DNA of 64,000 nucleotides from Chitinophagaceae bacterium (GTDB taxonomy: Bacteria > Bacteroidota > Bacteroidia > Chitinophagales > Chitinophagaceae): assembly GCA_023251255.1 (NCBI GenBank), contig JAHEZD010000009.1, forward strand, positions 1-64,000, written 5' to 3'. Under the pieces are notes generated by a model. The model did no database searches and was not told where the DNA came from. It was given only the letters and a program-made list of their open reading frames with translations. Below are positions 41,849 through 50,785 of the stretch, one piece after another. The translations under genes were made by a program, and so were the position numbers. Numbering within the stretch: position 1 is the stretch's first letter; each line of letters opens with the position of its first letter.

Positions 41849-42739
41849 GTGATAACTTATCCTAAAATTTCCATTGTTACCCCATCCTATAACCAGGTTG
41901 ATTTTTTGGAGCAAACCATCCGATCCATTCTCTCACAGGGCTATCCCAATTTGGAGTATATTATTATTGACGGCGGGAGTTCAGATGGGTCTGTTGAGAT
42001 TATTAAAAAGTATGACAGCTCACTGGCTTATTGGGAAACAGCAAAGGACGAAGGCATGTACCATGCATTGAATAAGGGATTTAGTAAATCGACAGGTGAA
42101 ATTATGGGCTGGACAAATTCCGACGATGTACTAGCTGAAGGGGCTTTGTTTACCATGGCCGATTTATTTTCCAGGAACAAAAAGGTGGAGTGGATTCAGG
42201 GTTATCCAACAGTAATAAATGTAGAAGGAAAGATTGTTTTCCAGCGGCCGCAGGTATACTCCAAGTATTTTTTTTTCCTTCACCAATACAGGAACTATCA
42301 GTTTATACAGCAGGAATCCACTTTCTGGAAAAGGGGTTTATGGCTGAAATCGGGTGGGGAACTGGATACCCAGTTTTCGGTAGCTGCAGATTTTGATTTG
42401 TGGATGAGGTTCTTTCTACATGCAAAACTCTACTGCACAGATAAGCAGTTGGGTGCTTTTAGGTCCAGGCAGGGCCAGTTGTCACAAAACAAGGAGCGTT
42501 ATTTGAAAGAAGCCAGCGTGTCTGTTAAGAAAAACTACCAACAGTTGGGCATTCTAGACCAATGGCTGGTTAGGGGCCTACTTTTTTTTGATAGGGGGGG
42601 GCTTGGAAGGGCAAGCCTGTTTGGCAGGATCAAAAATAAATTGGTAAGCCTGTTGCTATACAGAAAGCATTCATTGGCCTTATTGCTGTTTGCTTTTCTT
42701 TTTAGTGTACAGGGCTACAAATCATCATGCAGCCAATAA
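41849..42739 (+). CDS. glycosyltransferase family 2
   Basis: GT-A fold transferase of 296 residues with GTG start. The N-terminal domain shows ISIVTPSYNQVDFLEQTIRS, the LEYIIIDGGSSDGS strand and the GWTNSDDVLAEG loop with the metal-binding DXD (NSDD). The KDEGMYHALNKGF stretch is typical of the WcaE/WfgS-like subgroup. Basic helices and a hydrophobic end (HSLALLLFAFLFSVQ) suggest membrane association. It would add one sugar to the lipid-linked repeat on the cytoplasmic side. Its last 13 bases overlap the following GT2 gene. Donor and linkage are unknown. Confidence 0.88.
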   Translation: MITYPKISIVTPSYNQVDFLEQTIRSILSQGYPNLEYIIIDGGSSDGSVEIIKKYDSSLAYWETAKDEGMYHALNKGFSKSTGEIMGWTNSDDVLAEGALFTMADLFSRNKKVEWIQGYPTVINVEGKIVFQRPQVYSKYFFFLHQYRNYQFIQQESTFWKRGLWLKSGGELDTQFSVAADFDLWMRFFLHAKLYCTDKQLGAFRSRQGQLSQNKERYLKEASVSVKKNYQQLGILDQWLVRGLLFFDRGGLGRASLFGRIKNKLVSLLLYRKHSLALLLFAFLFSVQGYKSSCSQ

Positions 42740-43548
42740 CATTTTCTATTATCATTCCTGCATTTAATTGTGGTGGTTTTATTAAAACGGCTATCAGCAG
42801 CGTTCTTGAACAGACCTATGGCCATTTTGAAATACTGGTTATTGATGGACTGTCTACCGACGAAACCCTACCAAATGTGGATTCCTTCCAAGATAGCAGG
42901 ATAAAAGTGTTTTCGGAGAAAGACAATGGTATTTACGATGCTATGAACAAGGGCATTAGTTTGGCAAATGGTGAATGGCTTTATTTTTTGGGAAGTGATG
43001 ACAGGCTGTATGATAAGCATGTACTGGAAAATATGGCTGCTACTATTCAGCAGCAGGCACCAGATGCCTTGTATGGCAATGTGTTCAGCGAAGGACTAGG
43101 GAGCAAATATGATGGGGCCTTTGATGCAGAAAAAATATTGCACAAGAATATTTCGCACCAGGCCCTTTTCTTAAAAAGGTCACTGGTACATGCCCTTGGT
43201 TTTTTTGATACGAGTTATAAAGCCTGTGCAGACTGGGAGTACAATTTCAGGTGGTTTTTTAAAACAGGGATAAAAAAAATATATACTGATATAATTGTAG
43301 CCCATTTTGGGTATGAGGGGGTTAGTTCCACTTTTAGGGACGATTATTTTTTGGATAGGAAAACCGTCCTGTACCTATTATATGGAAGGGCCCAAGTAAA
43401 AATAAGGCGCAGGATGTGGTTACTGGGCAGTGAAATAAAAAGGCATTTATTGGCAAAACGTTTTTCATTGACTGCAAGGATTTTTTTCAAGATTCCTGAA
43501 CTGCTTATTGTGCATGGCTGGAAGGACCGTTCAACCAAAACCATTTAA
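42727..43548 (+). CDS. glycosyltransferase family 2
   Basis: A 273-residue GT2 with ATG start inside the previous gene. Motifs: FSIIIPAFNCGGFIKTAIS, FEILVIDGLSTDET, KDNGIYDAMNKGI and YFLGSDDRLYD (DXD). A C-terminal basic amphipathic segment (LLYGRAQVKIRRRMWLLG) probably sits on the membrane. It is related to the preceding gene in layout but not a close duplicate. It is followed after three bases by a DUF5672 gene. Sugar specificity unknown. Confidence 0.88.
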   Translation: MQPITFSIIIPAFNCGGFIKTAISSVLEQTYGHFEILVIDGLSTDETLPNVDSFQDSRIKVFSEKDNGIYDAMNKGISLANGEWLYFLGSDDRLYDKHVLENMAATIQQQAPDALYGNVFSEGLGSKYDGAFDAEKILHKNISHQALFLKRSLVHALGFFDTSYKACADWEYNFRWFFKTGIKKIYTDIIVAHFGYEGVSSTFRDDYFLDRKTVLYLLYGRAQVKIRRRMWLLGSEIKRHLLAKRFSLTARIFFKIPELLIVHGWKDRSTKTI

Positions 43549-43551
43549 CTG

Positions 43552-44394
43552 TTGAAGATTTGCATTGTTATACCAGTGTATAAAAGCTTTGCTGACCTGA
43601 CCCAAAATGAAGTGGCCAGTATCAAGCAATGTTATACGGTACTCAGCAAGTACACAGTTTTTTTAGCTGCCCCCGAAGGATTTGATTTGGCAGGCTACCA
43701 CCAATTGGCAGTTGGGGAAACAAGGGTTCAGGAAAGCCGTTTCGAAAAAAAATATTTTCAAAGCATAGAGGGCTATAGTAAACTATTGCTGAACCCCAGT
43801 TTCTATAAGACCTATTTGGCTTTTGACTATATGCTTATTTACCAGCTAGATGCGTGGGTTTTTAAAGATGAACTGGAATACTGGTGCAATAAGGGATACA
43901 GTTATATGGGCGCCCCTTGGTTTGATGATTGGGGCATGGAAACCATTGACGGAAAGCATACCATCATAGGCGTGGGCAATGGGGGCTTTTCCTTGCGGAA
44001 GGTATCCACTCACCTTAGGGTGCTGAACAGTTTTTCCTATGTGGACAGGCCAAAGGATATTTGGCGGAAATTTACGCGTAACAAGGAAGGCATTAGAAAG
44101 AAGGCCCTACTGCTTTTGAGCTTGCTGCTGAACCTTAGTTTCAAGAACAATACTTTTTTTTTATTGAACCATCATCAAGGGAATGAGGATGGTTTCTGGG
44201 GCTTTTTTGCAAGCAGGAATTTTGAATGGTTTACCGTGGCTGAGTACAGTGATGCGTTAAGGTTCTGCATTGAGCTGCATCCATCTTATTGTTACGGGCT
44301 TATAGGTAAACAATTGCCTTTTGGTTGCCATGCTTGGGAAAAATATGAACCTACATTCTGGCAGGCATTTATCCAAACACAAGGAGTATGCTGA
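43552..44394 (+). CDS. DUF5672-family putative glycosyltransferase
   Basis: A 280-residue protein with TTG start. The stretch [35 protein letters not shown] is the DUF5672 core (cited here by position, about residues 98-132), followed by [12 protein letters not shown], and late GNEDGFWG and FGCHAWEKY. The LDAW and GNEDGFW parts resemble the donor- and acceptor-binding loops of GT-A enzymes. The family is common in capsule loci and presumed to transfer sugars, but untested. The stop overlaps the next acyltransferase gene by seven bases. Confidence 0.78.
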   Translation: MKICIVIPVYKSFADLTQNEVASIKQCYTVLSKYTVFLAAPEGFDLAGYHQLAVGETRVQESRFEKKYFQSIEGYSKLLLNPSFYKTYLAFDYMLIYQLDAWVFKDELEYWCNKGYSYMGAPWFDDWGMETIDGKHTIIGVGNGGFSLRKVSTHLRVLNSFSYVDRPKDIWRKFTRNKEGIRKKALLLLSLLLNLSFKNNTFFLLNHHQGNEDGFWGFFASRNFEWFTVAEYSDALRFCIELHPSYCYGLIGKQLPFGCHAWEKYEPTFWQAFIQTQGVC

Positions 44395-44933
44395 AACGGA
44401 TATTGTATAAATGGCTAAGGGTGCGTATAAGGAGAAGTGGGGCCAAGATCGATGGTGATTTTTACTGTGAGTCTTTTTTCATTAAGGGAACTGCCAAAAA
44501 TTTCAGGTCTGCCAATCATTTATATATAGAGAAGGATGCAATCATGAGCATCAAGGAGAATGGCAAGCTAACCATTGGTGCCTACTTCTATATGAACCAT
44601 TATTCCATTATAGATTGCTATTACCAGATAACCATTGGCAACCGTGTACAGATTGGGCCACATTGTTATATTGCTGATTTTGATCATGATCTTGTTGTGG
44701 ACCTAAATAGGCCCTTTCACCGAGGGGATAAAAAACTGGCCCCTGTAATAATTGAGGATAATGTATGGATTGGAGCGGGTGTTACCATACTGAAGGGGGT
44801 GACGATAGGAAAGAATGCAATAGTGGCTGCAGGTGCTGTTGTGAATAAGGACGTGCCAGCAAATACGCTTGTAGCGGGGGTTCCAGCCACTGTAAAAAAA
44901 GTAATTGATTACCCTGTAAATGCCAATACCTAA
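44388..44933 (+). CDS. hexapeptide-repeat acyltransferase
   Basis: A 181-residue left-handed beta-helix acyltransferase of the maltose/serine acetyltransferase type. Coils include [38 protein letters not shown] with the catalytic histidine region, and [21 protein letters not shown] with [14 protein letters not shown] basic N-terminus ([15 protein letters not shown]) may contact membrane lipids or the lipid-linked glycan. It would O- or N-acetylate a sugar of the repeat using acetyl-CoA. The gene sits between a DUF5672 transferase and a membrane Acyl-3 protein, so two acylation routes are next to each other. Confidence 0.85.
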   Translation: MLKRILYKWLRVRIRRSGAKIDGDFYCESFFIKGTAKNFRSANHLYIEKDAIMSIKENGKLTIGAYFYMNHYSIIDCYYQITIGNRVQIGPHCYIADFDHDLVVDLNRPFHRGDKKLAPVIIEDNVWIGAGVTILKGVTIGKNAIVAAGAVVNKDVPANTLVAGVPATVKKVIDYPVNANT

Positions 44934-44945
44934 CCAATAAACAGT

Positions 44946-46004
44946 ATGTCAACAAGGTTACCAAGCTTGGATGGGTTGAGGGCCATTTCAATTATTGGTG
45001 TGCTCTACTCACATTTAAGTATTACGCCGCACTTCAGGTTTACGGATAATCCAATTGTTTTATTCTTATTGAGCCTTATTGCAGGGGATAACGGGGTAAA
45101 TGTGTTTTTTGTTATCAGTGGATTCCTAATTACCAGTTTGTTGATCAATGAGGAAGGAAGGAACGGGAAACTGAACTTAAAGGCCTTTTATATACGCAGG
45201 ATTTTCAGGATACTGCCTGTTTATTTGGTTTTTCTTCTGGTTACTTTTGTTTGCAGCAGGTTCGGCTGGGTAAGGGATATGGACGTGCAGTCATTTTTGC
45301 CACCACTTACTTTTACAACAGGGGCCTTGCCAATTGCCACTGGTTGGACATTGGCACATACTTGGTCTCTTTCGGTAGAAGAGCAGTTTTACTTGCTATG
45401 GCCCCTTACATTGGTGATGACGCATTCAATGAGAACGAGAAATATCCTGATTATTGGTGCCATTCTGCTGATTCCCATTTTAAGGGCAATCTATTATTAC
45501 AAAACCCATAATAGCCTTTATTATAGTTTCCCTGTAAGGGGGGATGCTATCTTGATGGGCTGCCTGCTTGCAGTGAATAGGTCCTACTTTGAAGCTGCCT
45601 TTGCATCAAGATTAAGAACCCGGTTGGGCTTACTGGCCTTGGCTGCACTTTGTTACGGGGTACACTTTCTGGCAGAGCGGCAGTTATTGGGTATGGTTAC
45701 CGTACCTATGGGTATTTGGGTACATGCTGCTTTTGCCAGTTTACTGATTATTGCTTATACCATTGTGCCCAACACCAAGAGTGTTTTCTATGGGCTGTTG
45801 AACAGTAGGGTGATGGGCTTTATTGGTGTGTTATCTTATAGTTTGTATATCTGGCAACAGTTTTTTTTGCAAAAGGCAGTGACTGTTGTACATGGATGGA
45901 AGTACTTTCCCATCAATATGGTATGCGTTTTCTGCGTGGCCATCTGTTCCTATTATTTTCTTGAAAGACCTTTTTTGGCAATCAGGAAAAAGTTTTTTGC
46001 TTAA
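44946..46004 (+). CDS. Acyltransferase-3 family membrane protein (OafA/YrhL type)
   Basis: Polytopic acyltransferase of 352 residues with about ten membrane helices. It shows the family start LDGLRAISIIGVLYSHLSI (conserved Arg and His), the VNVFFVISGFLITSLLINEE motif, FYIRRIFRILPVYLV and the TWSLSVEEQFYLLWPL signature. It probably acetylates sugars on the periplasmic side of the membrane. It starts 12 bases after a soluble hexapeptide acyltransferase and ends 15 bases before the fucosyltransferase. It lacks the C-terminal SGNH domain of the longer OafA proteins. Confidence 0.9.
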   Translation: MSTRLPSLDGLRAISIIGVLYSHLSITPHFRFTDNPIVLFLLSLIAGDNGVNVFFVISGFLITSLLINEEGRNGKLNLKAFYIRRIFRILPVYLVFLLVTFVCSRFGWVRDMDVQSFLPPLTFTTGALPIATGWTLAHTWSLSVEEQFYLLWPLTLVMTHSMRTRNILIIGAILLIPILRAIYYYKTHNSLYYSFPVRGDAILMGCLLAVNRSYFEAAFASRLRTRLGLLALAALCYGVHFLAERQLLGMVTVPMGIWVHAAFASLLIIAYTIVPNTKSVFYGLLNSRVMGFIGVLSYSLYIWQQFFLQKAVTVVHGWKYFPINMVCVFCVAICSYYFLERPFLAIRKKFFA

Positions 46005-46019
46005 AATATACCCCCTTTC

Positions 46020-46886
46020 ATGTTCATATTCCAATTAATGGGCGGTATTGGTAACCAAATGTTCCAATATGCAGCGGCGAAGGCTTTATCGATTAAAAGG
46101 GGGATACCGTTCAAGGTACATTTTGAGGACCCGTATAAAGACGTGGTGCGTGCTTACAACTTAGCTGTGTTTAATTTGGAAGTAGATCAAGCAACCAAGG
46201 AAGACCTGAAATTGATTAGGCCCAAACAAGGACTTCGTAAGAAACTGTCGAAATTGTTCAAGGTGAAGGAGAAAGCGATTTTATTTCGGGAGAAACAATA
46301 TTTTGTTTATGACGAACAGTTTTTCAATTGTTCCGATGGTGCCTATATCTATGGGTTCTGGCAAGCCGAACAATATTTTTCGACCATCAGCGATGTAATA
46401 CGGGAGGATTTCCGGTTTAAAATTGCTCCTTCTGTTGAGAATGCCCTTTTTGTGGAGCAGATAAACCGGACCGAAGCTGTGGCTGTTCATGTGCGTAGAG
46501 GGGATTATGTATCGGTAGAAAAGACGAGTACCGTTCATGGTACCTGCTCCATGGATTATTATAGGGAAGCCATTGCATTGATGAAGACCCAAGTTAACAA
46601 TCCTGTATTCTATTTTTTTTCTGATGATATGAATTGGGTGAAACAGCATTTGTTGATTGATGCGCCATCCGTGTATGTGGATGTTAATGATGATGCCCAT
46701 AATTATGAGGACCTGCGATTGATGACTTTATGCAAGCACCAGATTATTGCCAATAGCTCCTTTAGTTGGTGGGGGGCTTGGTTGAATACCAATCCTGCTA
46801 AAATTGTGGTGGCTCCCGAGAAATGGGCGAATGTGGAAGGCTTGGATACTACTGATCTAATTCCTAAAAGTTGGATAAGACTGTGA
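46020..46886 (+). CDS. alpha-1,2-fucosyltransferase-like protein, GT11
   Basis: GT-B fold transferase of 288 residues, family GT11, which uses GDP-fucose. Diagnostic motifs are GGIGNQMFQYAAAKALS at the start, VAVHVRRGDYVS (about residues 154-165, donor-binding), FYFFSDDMNWVKQH and the C-terminal HQIIANSSFSWWGAWLN. All family landmarks are intact. It implies that the glycan carries fucose or a related deoxyhexose, although no GDP-fucose synthesis genes are in this window. The stop overlaps the next GT2 start by four bases (GTGA). Confidence 0.9.
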   Translation: MFIFQLMGGIGNQMFQYAAAKALSIKRGIPFKVHFEDPYKDVVRAYNLAVFNLEVDQATKEDLKLIRPKQGLRKKLSKLFKVKEKAILFREKQYFVYDEQFFNCSDGAYIYGFWQAEQYFSTISDVIREDFRFKIAPSVENALFVEQINRTEAVAVHVRRGDYVSVEKTSTVHGTCSMDYYREAIALMKTQVNNPVFYFFSDDMNWVKQHLLIDAPSVYVDVNDDAHNYEDLRLMTLCKHQIIANSSFSWWGAWLNTNPAKIVVAPEKWANVEGLDTTDLIPKSWIRL

Positions 46887-47806
46887 ACTGCATTCCTATA
46901 GGTGCAGTTATAGCTACGGTAAACCGTTCACAAGTACTGCATACAACTTTAGATAGCCTATTTGGTCAGTCATCCTTTCCGGAACAGGTTATCGTTGTAG
47001 ATGCTTCTGACAATGATGATACACGTATATTGATTGAAAAGCATTACCCTTCTATACAATGGATAAGGGCAAATATGAAGGGGGCGGCTGCACAAAGAAA
47101 CCAAGGTGCTGTATTGGTGCGTAGCCAGTTTGTTTTTTTTATGGACGATGATATTGTGTTTAATGAGAACTGTTTGCAAAGGTTGTGGGAGGGGATTGCG
47201 AACTCCACGGATATCGGCGGTGTGAATGCTATGATTACGAATCAGCAATACTATCCTCCTGGGAGGATTACCCAGTTTATGTACAAGCTGATGCATGGGC
47301 AAAATTTAAGTTCATATGCTGGTATGTGTATAGGCCCGGCTTGGAACCTGCTTCCAGCAGATAATGACCAATTACCTACCATGCAACGTGTTGAGTGGCT
47401 AAATACAACCTGTACAATTTACCGGAAAAAGGCTTTGCCCGAGCCTGCATTTGCATCGCATTTTAGCGGCTATTCTTTAATGGAGGATTTGAGCCTTTCT
47501 TTGGAAGTGGGAAAGCAGTGGAAGTTGTACAATGCCCGTACTGCTAGAATTTACCATGATAGCCAACCAGGCAACCACAAAAACAACCGTGTTGTACTGT
47601 CTAAAATGGAACTAGTTAACAGGTATTACGTAATGGTGAATATTTTAGCACGTAAAGGGCCTATAAATTATATAAAACTGATTGTGTTTGAATTGTTTGG
47701 GATTGCATCCAGTTTAAGCGCTGCTAATGGGTGGAAACAACTGCCTGCTACGGTTTATGGGAAGTTGTCTGCATTAAAGGAGATTGTTTTCAAGTGGAAA
47801 AGATGA
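46883..47806 (+). CDS. glycosyltransferase family 2
   Basis: A 307-residue GT2. The GTG start forming a GTGA overlap with the fucosyltransferase stop is preferred over a TTG four codons earlier. Motifs: VIATVNRSQVLHTTLDSLF, QVIVVDASDNDDTR, MKGAAAQRNQGAVL and FVFFMDDDIVFNEN with a strong DDD metal site. The late EDLSLSLEVGKQW is the acceptor-side ED motif. A C-terminal hydrophobic stretch (LIVFELFGIASSLSAANG) suggests membrane contact. Its stop overlaps the following GT2 gene (ATGA). It resembles rhamnosyltransferase-like GT2 proteins, but the sugar is not certain. Confidence 0.88.
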   Translation: MNCIPIGAVIATVNRSQVLHTTLDSLFGQSSFPEQVIVVDASDNDDTRILIEKHYPSIQWIRANMKGAAAQRNQGAVLVRSQFVFFMDDDIVFNENCLQRLWEGIANSTDIGGVNAMITNQQYYPPGRITQFMYKLMHGQNLSSYAGMCIGPAWNLLPADNDQLPTMQRVEWLNTTCTIYRKKALPEPAFASHFSGYSLMEDLSLSLEVGKQWKLYNARTARIYHDSQPGNHKNNRVVLSKMELVNRYYVMVNILARKGPINYIKLIVFELFGIASSLSAANGWKQLPATVYGKLSALKEIVFKWKR

Positions 47807-48660
47807 AAATAATCATTGGTATTACATCAAAAAATAGGGTATCAGTGCTTCCTAAAGCCATTGAGTCTGCCACGGCACAAACATATGCCGATAAGGTAAT
47901 TGTTGTTTTTGATGATGCTTCCACAGATGGTACGCCCCTGCTCCAAAAGGAATACCCTGCTGTACATTGGATCGTTTCGGCGATTCCGAGGGGATTAATG
48001 TATGCAAGAAACCTATTCTTGGATTTTGAGAAGGCTGAACTGTTCTGCAGTTTGGATGATGATGCTTGGTTCTTATCCAATCAGTCGTTGGAAGTGGCAA
48101 TTGCTTACTTGGCACAAAATCCTTCTGTTGGGGCAATTGCATTTGACATTTTGAGTCCGGATGATCATCCCGATAAGAAAAGGGATGCCACTGTATCGTA
48201 CCATGAAACAAATTTGTATATAGGTTGTGGGCATATATTGCGGATTGATTGTGCCAAGCAAGCTGGGGGTTATTTGAAAAGCCCCGGATTTTATGGAAGT
48301 GAGGAAAAAGATCTTTGTATTAGACTCATAGACCAAGGCTATAGCATTGTAAAAGCACAAGGACTATATGTATGGCATGATAAAACAACCGTATCCCGTG
48401 ATATTGGCAAGCAGCATCGATCTGGCGTATGCAATGACCTGGTGTTTACCTATAGGCGGGCCCCATGGATGTTTTTATTGCCTGTATTGGCTTATAAATT
48501 CCTTAGTCATTTTAGGTTTTCTCTATTCTATAAAAAGGCAAAATTGATTAGACCATGTCTGCAAGGTTTCTTTGATTTTATCAAATTCCTTTTTTCCAGC
48601 AATAAGCAAAGACAACCAGTATCTGCGGCTGCCTACAAAAAATTCATGCAGTTCAATTAA
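47803..48660 (+). CDS. glycosyltransferase family 2
   Basis: A 285-residue GT2 whose ATG overlaps the previous stop (ATGA); the longer frame starting 24 codons upstream lies inside the upstream gene. It shows IIIGITSKNRVSVLPKAIES, KVIVVFDDASTDGT, GLMYARNLFL and FCSLDDDAWFLSN (DXD). A late GSEEKDLCIRLIDQGY provides the ED motif. It ends with a basic C-terminus. It lies directly before a hexapeptide acyltransferase. Like its neighbour it is a cytoplasmic repeat-unit transferase of unknown specificity. Confidence 0.87.
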   Translation: MKIIIGITSKNRVSVLPKAIESATAQTYADKVIVVFDDASTDGTPLLQKEYPAVHWIVSAIPRGLMYARNLFLDFEKAELFCSLDDDAWFLSNQSLEVAIAYLAQNPSVGAIAFDILSPDDHPDKKRDATVSYHETNLYIGCGHILRIDCAKQAGGYLKSPGFYGSEEKDLCIRLIDQGYSIVKAQGLYVWHDKTTVSRDIGKQHRSGVCNDLVFTYRRAPWMFLLPVLAYKFLSHFRFSLFYKKAKLIRPCLQGFFDFIKFLFSSNKQRQPVSAAAYKKFMQFN

Positions 48661-48671
48661 AGTATCCTGTC

Positions 48672-49229
48672 ATGGCAATTATAGAAAGAATACTCTTTAA
48701 GGTTCCAGTAGGATTTGTATCGAGGCTTAAGGTCCTATTATACAAATTCCTCGGAATAAGCATAGGTAAAAGGAACAGGTTTGAAAGTGGCAGGTGCAGG
48801 CGCTTGAGCCAGATTGAAATTGGTAATTATAATGCTTTTAGCCATGGATACCAGTTATGGCCAGAAGACAGTTTTTTTGAGGGGAAGAGGATTAAAGTTG
48901 GTGACAAGAATTATTTCAATAGAAACCTGATGGTAGATGCTTGTGGTTATATAGAAATAGGAAGTTACAATATGTTTGGCCCAGATGTATATATCACCGA
49001 TTCCAATCACAAATTTGGTGCGGGCATATCGCCTTCAAATGAGCCCATGCAGAAAGGCAAGGTCCGCATTGGCGATTATTGCTGGATAGGTGCCAAGGCT
49101 ATCATATTGAAGGATGTGGAACTGGGTAACCATTGCGTTGTGGCTGCCGGTGCTGTGGTTACCAAAAGCTTTGGTCCAGGCAGTGTAGTGGCTGGGGTGC
49201 CTGCAAAATTGATAAAAACCACTGAGTGA
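48672..49229 (+). CDS. hexapeptide-repeat acyltransferase
   Basis: A 185-residue left-handed beta-helix acyltransferase. Coils include IEIGNYNAFSHGYQLWP, IEIGSYNMFGPDVYITDSNHKFG with the catalytic-histidine region, and VRIGDYCWIGAKAIILKDVELG with VAAGAVVTKSFGPGSVVAGVPAKL. This is the WcaF/WbbJ-like group that acetylates sugars in colanic-acid and O-antigen loci. The N-terminus is basic and may lie on the membrane. It starts eleven bases after a GT2 gene and is followed by a GT4 gene after a short gap. It is the second soluble acyltransferase of this locus. Confidence 0.86.
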   Translation: MAIIERILFKVPVGFVSRLKVLLYKFLGISIGKRNRFESGRCRRLSQIEIGNYNAFSHGYQLWPEDSFFEGKRIKVGDKNYFNRNLMVDACGYIEIGSYNMFGPDVYITDSNHKFGAGISPSNEPMQKGKVRIGDYCWIGAKAIILKDVELGNHCVVAAGAVVTKSFGPGSVVAGVPAKLIKTTE

Positions 49230-49265
49230 TTAGAATGCTGTTTACCAGAATTAAAGCATAAGCAA

Positions 49266-50471
49266 GTGAAAGTACTAGTTGCCCATCCTGGCACACAATA
49301 TTCTTACCAATTGGTTAAGCAGTTGGAAAAGCAAGGTTTGCTGTACAAGTTCTATACTGGAATTGCTATTGCTGAAGATAGTTTCCTGTACTGGTTGTCC
49401 TTGCTGTTGCCTATGCATCTCCAAAAAAAGATCAGTAATCGAATTATTGAATCGGTACCTGCAAAAAAGATCAGTAATATCCCAACTCCTGAAATAAAGG
49501 CATTGCGGTTACTTTCAAAAAAATACAATAGCGAAGCTGTTTTCTATGAACGGAACAAGAATTTCCAATTGTCAATACCTGATAGGGCATTAAAGGAGGC
49601 AGATGTTGTAATAGGGTTTGATACTTCCAGTTGGATATTGATTGAGCGTTGCAAGAAATTGGGTATAAAATTTATCTTGGATGTGAGCATTGCACATCCG
49701 GTCTCCAAACAAGAGGTTTACCGTTCCATTGCATTATCTTTTCCTTCATGGGGCAATACCTTGAAGAATAAACCACAGCATTTAATTGACCTTGAGCAAC
49801 AGGAGCTGGAAAATGCCGATGCAATAGTGGTTGCCAGTTCCTTTAGCAAGCATACTTTGGTGGATAACGGGATAGCTGTTGACAATATTTTTGTGAATCC
49901 TTATGGGGTGGAGGCGGATGCTTTTTTCCCAGCTATCAAGAAGTATCAGCCGTCCATCAATTTTGTATTTGTGGGGCTGGTGGATGCGAGAAAGGGGGTG
50001 CCTTTATTATTGGAGGTTTGGGAAAAACTGCATCCGTTAGATGCAACACTTACTTTAATAGGGCCCATTGATGAGGTGGTGAAGGAACTTGTTCAAACAT
50101 CGTTTCCAACCATTATTATTAAGGGGAAAGTGCCTTTTATTGAATTGAAGCAATTGTTGCCTAAGTATGATGTGCTTGTTTTCCCTAGCTATTTTGAGGG
50201 ATTTGGCTTGGTGGTACTAGAAGCCATGGCTGCAGGTTTGCCTGTTATTACTACAAATGCCACTTGTGGTGCAGATTTGATAGAGCATGGGGTGGATGGA
50301 GTAACCTTTAATACAGGCGATAGGGAACAACTGCATAAATCCATCCAATCATTTATTGATTTCAGGTACAATTTGGTGGAAATGGGCAAAAATTCCAGAG
50401 AAAAAGCCTTGCAATATACTTGGGATGCTTATGGTAGAAGGTGGAAGGATTTACTGGAGAGAAGTCAATGA
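49266..50471 (+). CDS. glycosyltransferase family 4
   Basis: GT-B transferase of 401 residues with GTG start. The C-terminal domain has the GT4 signature: INFVFVGLVDARKGVPLLLEVW and LTLIGPIDEV, the VLVFPSYFEGFGLVVLEAMAAG stretch with the E-x7-E glutamates, and VITTNATCGADLIEHG. The N-terminal acceptor domain starts VLVAHPGTQYSYQLV, a histidine-containing loop unlike the usual GGxxR start. Last gene before a 0.3-kb spacer, so it may close a sub-operon. Sugar and linkage unknown. Confidence 0.88.
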   Translation: MKVLVAHPGTQYSYQLVKQLEKQGLLYKFYTGIAIAEDSFLYWLSLLLPMHLQKKISNRIIESVPAKKISNIPTPEIKALRLLSKKYNSEAVFYERNKNFQLSIPDRALKEADVVIGFDTSSWILIERCKKLGIKFILDVSIAHPVSKQEVYRSIALSFPSWGNTLKNKPQHLIDLEQQELENADAIVVASSFSKHTLVDNGIAVDNIFVNPYGVEADAFFPAIKKYQPSINFVFVGLVDARKGVPLLLEVWEKLHPLDATLTLIGPIDEVVKELVQTSFPTIIIKGKVPFIELKQLLPKYDVLVFPSYFEGFGLVVLEAMAAGLPVITTNATCGADLIEHGVDGVTFNTGDREQLHKSIQSFIDFRYNLVEMGKNSREKALQYTWDAYGRRWKDLLERSQ

Positions 50472-50785
50472 TTCCCGCCTTTCTAATTTTATGGAACTGG
50501 CTATCTGTGTGTAGAAAAATGGCGATGATTTTTTGTTGTCATGTTGAGTAATGATTAGTTGAGTTTATGGAAGCATGACAAACGTTATGTATAATCTGAA
50601 CACGGGTTAGACAGTAGCTATCGGCTTATTGTGGCATTGCTCCTTCTTGGAGATGGTCATATTGATGGATTCAACAGCTTTTTGTTTAGGGCCTTAAAAG
50701 ACCTTAAAAAGTAACAACTTATTGGGTCGGCATGCCAATTTCAAATTGGTATTATTTCTCAAGCTGCTAAGAACAATATTTTGGT
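50472..50785. other. 0.3-kb spacer inside the glycan locus
   Basis: The largest break in the otherwise tight gene order. No open frame, repeat or strong hairpin was found, and no TAnnTTTG box is present. It may hold an internal promoter or be a scar of gene loss or insertion. Confidence 0.45.
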